From NCBI GenBank assembly GCA_963823675.1, contig CAWGMT010000026.1, positions 179,517 to 243,516 of the forward strand: a stretch of 64,000 nt of DNA, given 5' to 3'. Of the stretch, positions 60,731-64,000 are shown piece by piece. Below the pieces are notes generated by a model that saw only the letters and a list, made by a program, of their open reading frames with translations, ran no database searches and was not told where the DNA came from. Position numbers and translations under genes: made by a program. Source of the DNA: CAWGMT01 sp963823675. GTDB taxonomy: Bacteria; Planctomycetota; Planctomycetia; Isosphaerales; Isosphaeraceae. How positions within the stretch are numbered: position 1 is the stretch's first letter; each line of letters begins with the position of its first letter.

Positions 60731-63700
60731 CTACACTGCCGACCCGACGACGGCCTGCAAAAGCTGATTTCGGCCCGCCGAGAGCCCGGTGATCGAGGCG
60801 AACGTTCCGGTCTCGCTGGGATAATTCACAACCGCAAACTGGTCACCAGCGCTGGGTACATAACCACTGGTCACGGCGATGTCGAGAGTGCCGGCGAGCG
60901 TGGCCGCGCCACCCACAATCAAACGACCAAACTGGCCGCTCGACGACGTTCCGCCGAGCTGGACGCTCAGAGTGCTGGTCGCCGACTCCGCGAAACTGCC
61001 CGCGACGTCGAAGGTGCTCCCTGCTCCGACGCTGATGCTCCCCGGGCAAGCAAGCGGTCCGCCGCTAAAGGTCAGCGAACCTCCATTGCTGGCCTGGAGC
61101 GTGCCAGTCCGAGAGAGCTGGCGTAGATGCCAGGCCGCCGCGGCTGACGTCGGCGGCGATAATTCCCTGGTTGATCAAGGGTGTCTGGGTGCCGTCACCG
61201 TTGTAGCCGATCGACCCGTTCTGGCCGTGAATCGTGATTCCAGGCCCGATGGTCAGTTCGCCGGAGTCGAAGTAGTAACTGGCTGTGTTGATCTGGTTGG
61301 TGGTAAATTCTGCCCGCTGAAGACGATCGTGCCGGTACCGGAGAGCGCCGAGCGCCGACGAAGTTGAGCACGCCGTAGCTCGACGTGCTGCTGGCATTGC
61401 CGATCTCGATGGTGCCGTTCAGGGTCAAGCCGCCCATGACGGTGACGTTGGCCTTGTAGTTGGTTGCCAGATCGAGCGTGCCATCGAAGACCACACCATT
61501 TAACGTACCGTCGTTGCCGCTGCTAAACGTGCCAACTAGTACCGCGCCGTTGCTGATTGCGACGGTGCCGCCGCTTATGGTGCCGCCGTAGAGAAGGTAG
61601 GTCGGGAAGAGGGATCATTCAGTGCCAGGGTGGTTCCGGTGTTGTTGAACGTCCCCGCGAGATACACCGTGCCGCCGCTGCCCCCGATGCCGGCGCCAGC
61701 GCGAAGGCCTAGGCACCCACCAACGCCAAGGTGCCGGCGTCGGAGACGGTCATCGGCCCGGTCTCGGTCGACGTGCCCGCCGGTTCCACGCTGCCGCCGT
61801 CGGCCGTGATCGGGGCGGTGTTGGTCCACGTGCCGTTGAGCCCGAGCTCGCCGCCGTTGGTCGCCTCCAGGGTTCCCGAATTGCTCCAGTTGGAACCGTA
61901 GACGTTGATCACGCCCCCCTTGACGTCGTTGGCGATGGTCCCCTGATTGACCAAAGGCGTCGCGTCCTGTCCCTGGTTGGTCCCGTTGTAGCCAATCGTG
62001 CCGTTCTTGCCTGGATTGTGATCCCCGAGCCAATCGTCAACGTCCCCGAATCGCCGTTGCTGGCCGCCGTGTTGATCTGGTTGACGTTGCTCCCGAAAGG
62101 ATCGGCGCCGCTTAGGCTTGCGCACTGACGAAATTGAGTGCACAGTCGTAGGTCGAGCCGCTCGCATTGCCGATGTTGATCGTACCGTTCAGCGTCAAGC
62201 CGCCGGTGACCGTCACATTGGCCTCGGCGTTGGTCGCCAGGTCGAGCGTGCCATCGAGGGTCACCCCGGAGAGCGTGCCGCCGCTGGTGTACCGGTTGTA
62301 CGTGCCAATCAGCGTGTCCCCGCTCGCCACCGCCACCACACCGCCCTTGATCGTGCCTAGCTCGAGCAGGTAACTCAGCGACGGGTCGTTCAGGGCCAGG
62401 GTGTTCCCGGTATTATTGAACGTCCCCTCGAATACCACCGTTCCTCCATTGCCCCCAATGCTGGCGCCTCCCCCCAGGCTGCCGGTCCCCTCGAGTGCGA
62501 GAGTGCCCGAGTCGGACACGGTGATGGGGCCGTCGTCCGTCCAGGTGCCATCGGGTACGACCTCGCCGCCGTCGGCCGTGATGGGGCCAGTGCCGCTCCA
62601 GGTGTTGTTCAGGCCAAGGGCTCCTCCGCTCGTCGCCTCGAGGGCGCCGGTATTCGTCCAATTGGTGCCATAGACATTGATCGCACCTCCCTTGACGTCA
62701 TCGTCGATGGTCCCTTGGTTGATCAGGGAGTCATGCACCCGGCTGGCTCGAGGTCGAGTTGTAGCCGATCGTGCCGTTCTTGCCCTGGATCGTGATGCCC
62801 GAGCCAATCGTGAGTGTGCCTGAGTTGCCATTGCTGGCCGCCGTGTTGATCTGATTGCCGCTGCCGCCGAAGACGATCGAGCCAGTGCCGCCCAGGGTCT
62901 GAGCCCCGACGAAGTTGAGCTGGCCGCTTGTGTGTCTGCTCGCATTGCCGATGTTGATCGTACCGTTCAGCGTCAAGCCGCCGGTGACCGTCACATTGGC
63001 CTCGGCGTTGGTCGCCAGGTCGAGCGTGCCATCGAGGGTCACCCCGGAGAGCGTGCCGCCGCTGGTGTACCGGTTGTACGTGCCAATCAGCGTGTCCCCG
63101 CTCGCCACCGCCACCACACCGCCCTTGATCGTGCCTAGCTCGAGCAGGTAACTCAGCGACGGGTCGTTCAGGGCCAGGGTGTTCCCGGTATTATTGAACG
63201 TCCCCTCGAATACCACCGTTCCTCCATTGCCCCCAATGCTGGCGCCTCCCCCCAGGCTGCCGGTCCCTCGAGTGCGAGAGTGCCCGAGTCGGACACGGTG
63301 ATGGGGCCGTCGTCCGTCCAGGTGCCATCGGGTACGACCTCGCCGCCGTCGGCCGTGATGGGGCCAGTGCCGCTCCAGGTGTTGTTCAGGCCAAGGGCTC
63401 CTCCGCTCGTCGCCTCGAGTGCGCCGGTATTCGTCCAATTGGTGCCATAGACATTGATCGCACCTCCCTTGACGTCATCGTCGATGGTCCCTTGGTTGAT
63501 CAGGGAGTCAGCGCACCCGGCCGGCCTCGAGGTCGAGTTGTAGCTGATCGTGCCGTTCTTGCCCTGGATCGTGATGCCCGAGCCAATCGTGAGTGCGCCC
63601 GAGTCGCCATTGCTGGCCGCCGTGTTGATCTGATTGCCGCTGCCGCCGAAGACGATCGAGCCAGTGCCGCCCAGGGTCTGAGCCCCGACGAAGTTGAGCT

Positions 63701-64000
63701 GGCCGCTGGTGGTGCCGCTCGCATTGCCGATGTTGATCGTACCGTTCAGCGTCAAGCCGCCGGTGACCGTCACATTGGCCTCGGCGTTGGTCGCCAGGTC
63801 GAGCGTGCCATCGAGGGTCACCCCGGAGAGCGTGCCGCCGCTGGTGTACCGGTTGTACGTGCCAATCAGCGTGTCCCCGCTCGCCACCGCCACCACACCG
63901 CCCTTGATCGTGCCTAGCTCGAGCAGGTAACTCAGCGACGGGTCGTTCAGGGCCAGGGTGTTCCCGGTATTATTGAACGTCCCCTCGAATACCACCGTTC
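60731..64000 (-). CDS. Giant RHS/repeat exoprotein, N-terminal beta-strand repeat region (incomplete at window end)
   Basis: At least five tandem units of ~260 residues occupy this region; the most upstream are near-identical. A unit contains GALEATSGGALGLNNTWSGT, GPITADGGEVVPDGTWTDDG, SIGGNGGTVVFEGTFNNTGN, TLALNDPSLSYLLELGTIKG, TLIGTYNRYTSGGTLSGVTL, DGTLDLATNAEANVTVTGGL and TIGSGITIQGKNGTIGYN. These resemble autotransporter-associated beta-strand repeats (a beta-helix or beta-solenoid). The lowest part ends with TLDIAVTSGYVPSAGDQFAV, a typical closing motif. Several single-base changes interrupt it (near 61710, 62015, 62105, 62735, 63266). The true N-terminus lies beyond the window. Confidence 0.75.
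62161..64000 (-). repeat. Near-identical ~778-bp tandem repeats inside the giant gene
   Basis: The same sequence block starts at 62161, 62939 and 63718 (steps of 778 and 779 bases); the third copy continues to the window edge. Copies are almost identical in DNA over most of their length. Their steps are not multiples of three, so translating each copy needs a different frame: copy-specific single-base gains or losses (for example three against four C near 63266 and the matching site near 62487) cause this. An intact array should have a step of 780 bases (260 codons). Confidence 0.85.

Overview
The window reads as a high-GC planctomycete chromosome segment, probably Isosphaeraceae/Gemmatales-like. 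The basis is family-level recognition, not a search. The signs are a ThuA + NHL + HEAT 'membrane-bound dehydrogenase' type gene, an ECF sigma factor carrying a transmembrane segment and running into a PDZ/S41 protease, two PEP-CTERM proteins together with an exosortase and EpsI, a TIR-NACHT-WD40 protein, and a multi-kilobase repeat/RHS exoprotein. No rRNA, tRNA, CRISPR array or complete insertion sequence was seen.

Layout. 0-3.1 kb (-): ThuA/NHL/HEAT gene, cut by the window edge. 3.5-10.4 kb (+): PEP-CTERM protein, sigma factor/S41 protease, SDR oxidoreductase, and a secreted beta-helix-like protein, with a fragment of a Wzc-like gene between the last two. 10.6-13.1 kb (+): a two-gene ABC exporter. 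13.1-16.7 kb (-): a zinc ribbon-TIR-NACHT-WD40 (NLR-like) gene with eight near-identical 42-residue WD40 repeats. 17.1-20.7 kb: a polytopic membrane protein and an unknown anchored protein. 20.8-39.2 kb (-): a compact 13-gene exopolysaccharide locus. In transcription order it holds a WecA-type priming transferase, BY-kinase/chain-length protein, O-antigen ligase-like protein, FHA-TPR protein, exosortase, EpsI, GDP-mannose dehydratase, glycosyltransferases, acyltransferase and a Wzy-like polymerase. A methyltransferase diverges from it. 40.1-45.9 kb (-): a decayed unknown gene, a two-domain M16 peptidase and a TlpA-type lipoprotein. 46.9-52.4 kb: a second PEP-CTERM gene, then an accessory patch with three toxin-antitoxin modules, broken genes, three inverted-repeat elements and one copy of a 115-bp dispersed repeat. 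52.6-64 kb (-): a giant surface or secreted protein running off the window. Read N to C it has ~260-residue beta-strand repeats, CARDB/PPC, an IPT-like part, an RHS barrel with core, a DUF11-like domain, Ig/Fn3-like domains, dockerin-like repeats and an HExxHxxGxxD metallopeptidase.

How the parts fit. The exosortase/EpsI pair in the polysaccharide locus would process and anchor PEP-CTERM proteins such as the two encoded here, so glycan synthesis and protein sorting appear linked. The FHA-TPR protein and BY-kinase suggest phosphorylation control of that locus.

An important caveat: about a dozen recognisable long genes are split by one or more single-base frame changes, roughly one per 2-3 kb. 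In the giant gene, near-identical repeat copies differ in homopolymer length. This pattern fits uncorrected long-read error at least as well as real decay, so split genes are described as one gene with the approximate lesion positions.
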